A stretch of 46,702 nucleotides of DNA from Candidatus Niyogibacteria bacterium CG10_big_fil_rev_8_21_14_0_10_46_36. GTDB taxonomy: Bacteria; Patescibacteriota; Minisyncoccia; 1-14-0-10-42-19. Each line of letters starts with the position of its first letter. Position 1 is the stretch's first letter. A program made the translations under genes and the position numbers. The notes below the pieces were generated by a model, which ran no database searches, was not told the origin of the DNA, and worked only from the letters and a program-made list of their open reading frames with translations. Location: contig PFCO01000009.1 of NCBI GenBank assembly GCA_002772995.1, forward strand, positions 91,406 through 138,107, read 5' to 3'. Of the stretch, positions 46,582 to 46,702 are shown piece by piece.

Positions 46582-46702
46582 ATAACGAAAATTCTGCCGT
46601 ATGCGGCGTTCGTTTTGGTTGGTGGTCATTGTATCAAAAAGTCCGAACCCATTTCCAACAAAATCCCTGACTTCGCACGCGCGGAGCGCGTGGTGGCTTG
46701 AA

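Noticed and set aside
46530-46680. A minus-strand open frame running from the right edge through the last terminator
   Set aside because: It passes through a perfect terminator hairpin, ends shortly after it and has no recognisable domain.
1-46702. CRISPR arrays, insertion sequences, phage genes or rRNA
   Set aside because: No regularly spaced repeats, transposase or integrase motifs, phage structural proteins or rRNA were seen on either strand.

Overview
The window looks like a chromosomal segment of a Patescibacteria/CPR bacterium, probably Parcubacteria-like. This rests on gene style rather than a marker tree. The signs are an acidic secreted protein with a C-terminal peptidoglycan-binding-like module, a K+-independent membrane pyrophosphatase, very tight gene packing with 1-35 base overlaps, promoters placed so close to start codons that mRNAs would be leaderless, and a large surface-glycan operon without recognisable lipid A genes.

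Layout. 1-1.7 kb (minus): the N-terminus of a PilB/GspE-type pilus ATPase, a CheY-like regulator and a membrane histidine kinase. 1.7-7.0 kb (minus): a core operon nusA-hppA-tig-clpP behind a strong promoter and a leader hairpin that looks like an attenuator. 7.2-10.0 kb (minus): gpmI and an MFS transporter. 10.1-12.3 kb (plus): RNase Y and HU. 12.4-13.8 kb (minus): pyrF-pyrE. 13.96-14.8 kb (minus): a small basic protein gene behind a roughly 500-nt transcribed region full of hairpins. 14.9-18.4 kb (minus): a CAP-domain membrane protein, a large secreted surface protein and a small unknown.

18.5-35.3 kb (minus): a 12-gene surface-glycan operon with one promoter at its upstream end. In order of transcription it encodes a 1615-residue four-module polypeptide (GT2, processive-type GT2, Wzx-like flippase, GT4), glucose-1-phosphate cytidylyltransferase, an SDR epimerase, an RmlC-like epimerase, a SAF-domain oxidoreductase, a GT2, an APH-fold kinase-like protein, two more GT2 proteins, two multi-pass GT-C-like membrane proteins and a secreted glycosidase-like protein. 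Together they could make a nucleotide sugar, assemble a glycan on a lipid carrier, flip it and modify it outside.

35.4-41.3 kb (mostly plus): a structured leader, a crotonase, a metallophosphoesterase overlapping a GT-B glycosyltransferase, two minus-strand paralogous membrane zinc-ribbon proteins, and a thiolase-fold protein without the cysteine nucleophile coupled to a DUF35-type partner. 41.3-46.7 kb: small unknown proteins, tRNA-Gly(TCC) followed at once by a YdeI-type gene, a low-complexity repeat protein, a possible small RNA, a PEBP protein, RsmI, a cytochrome b5-domain protein, tRNA-Pro(TGG), YraN, and a non-coding AT-rich stretch with parS-like palindromes and a DnaA-box match that may lie near the chromosome origin. 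Two short membrane proteins end the window.

The best candidates for something undescribed are the four-module glycan polypeptide, the strand-specific structured RNA ahead of the 97-residue basic protein, and the cysteine-less thiolase/DUF35 pair.
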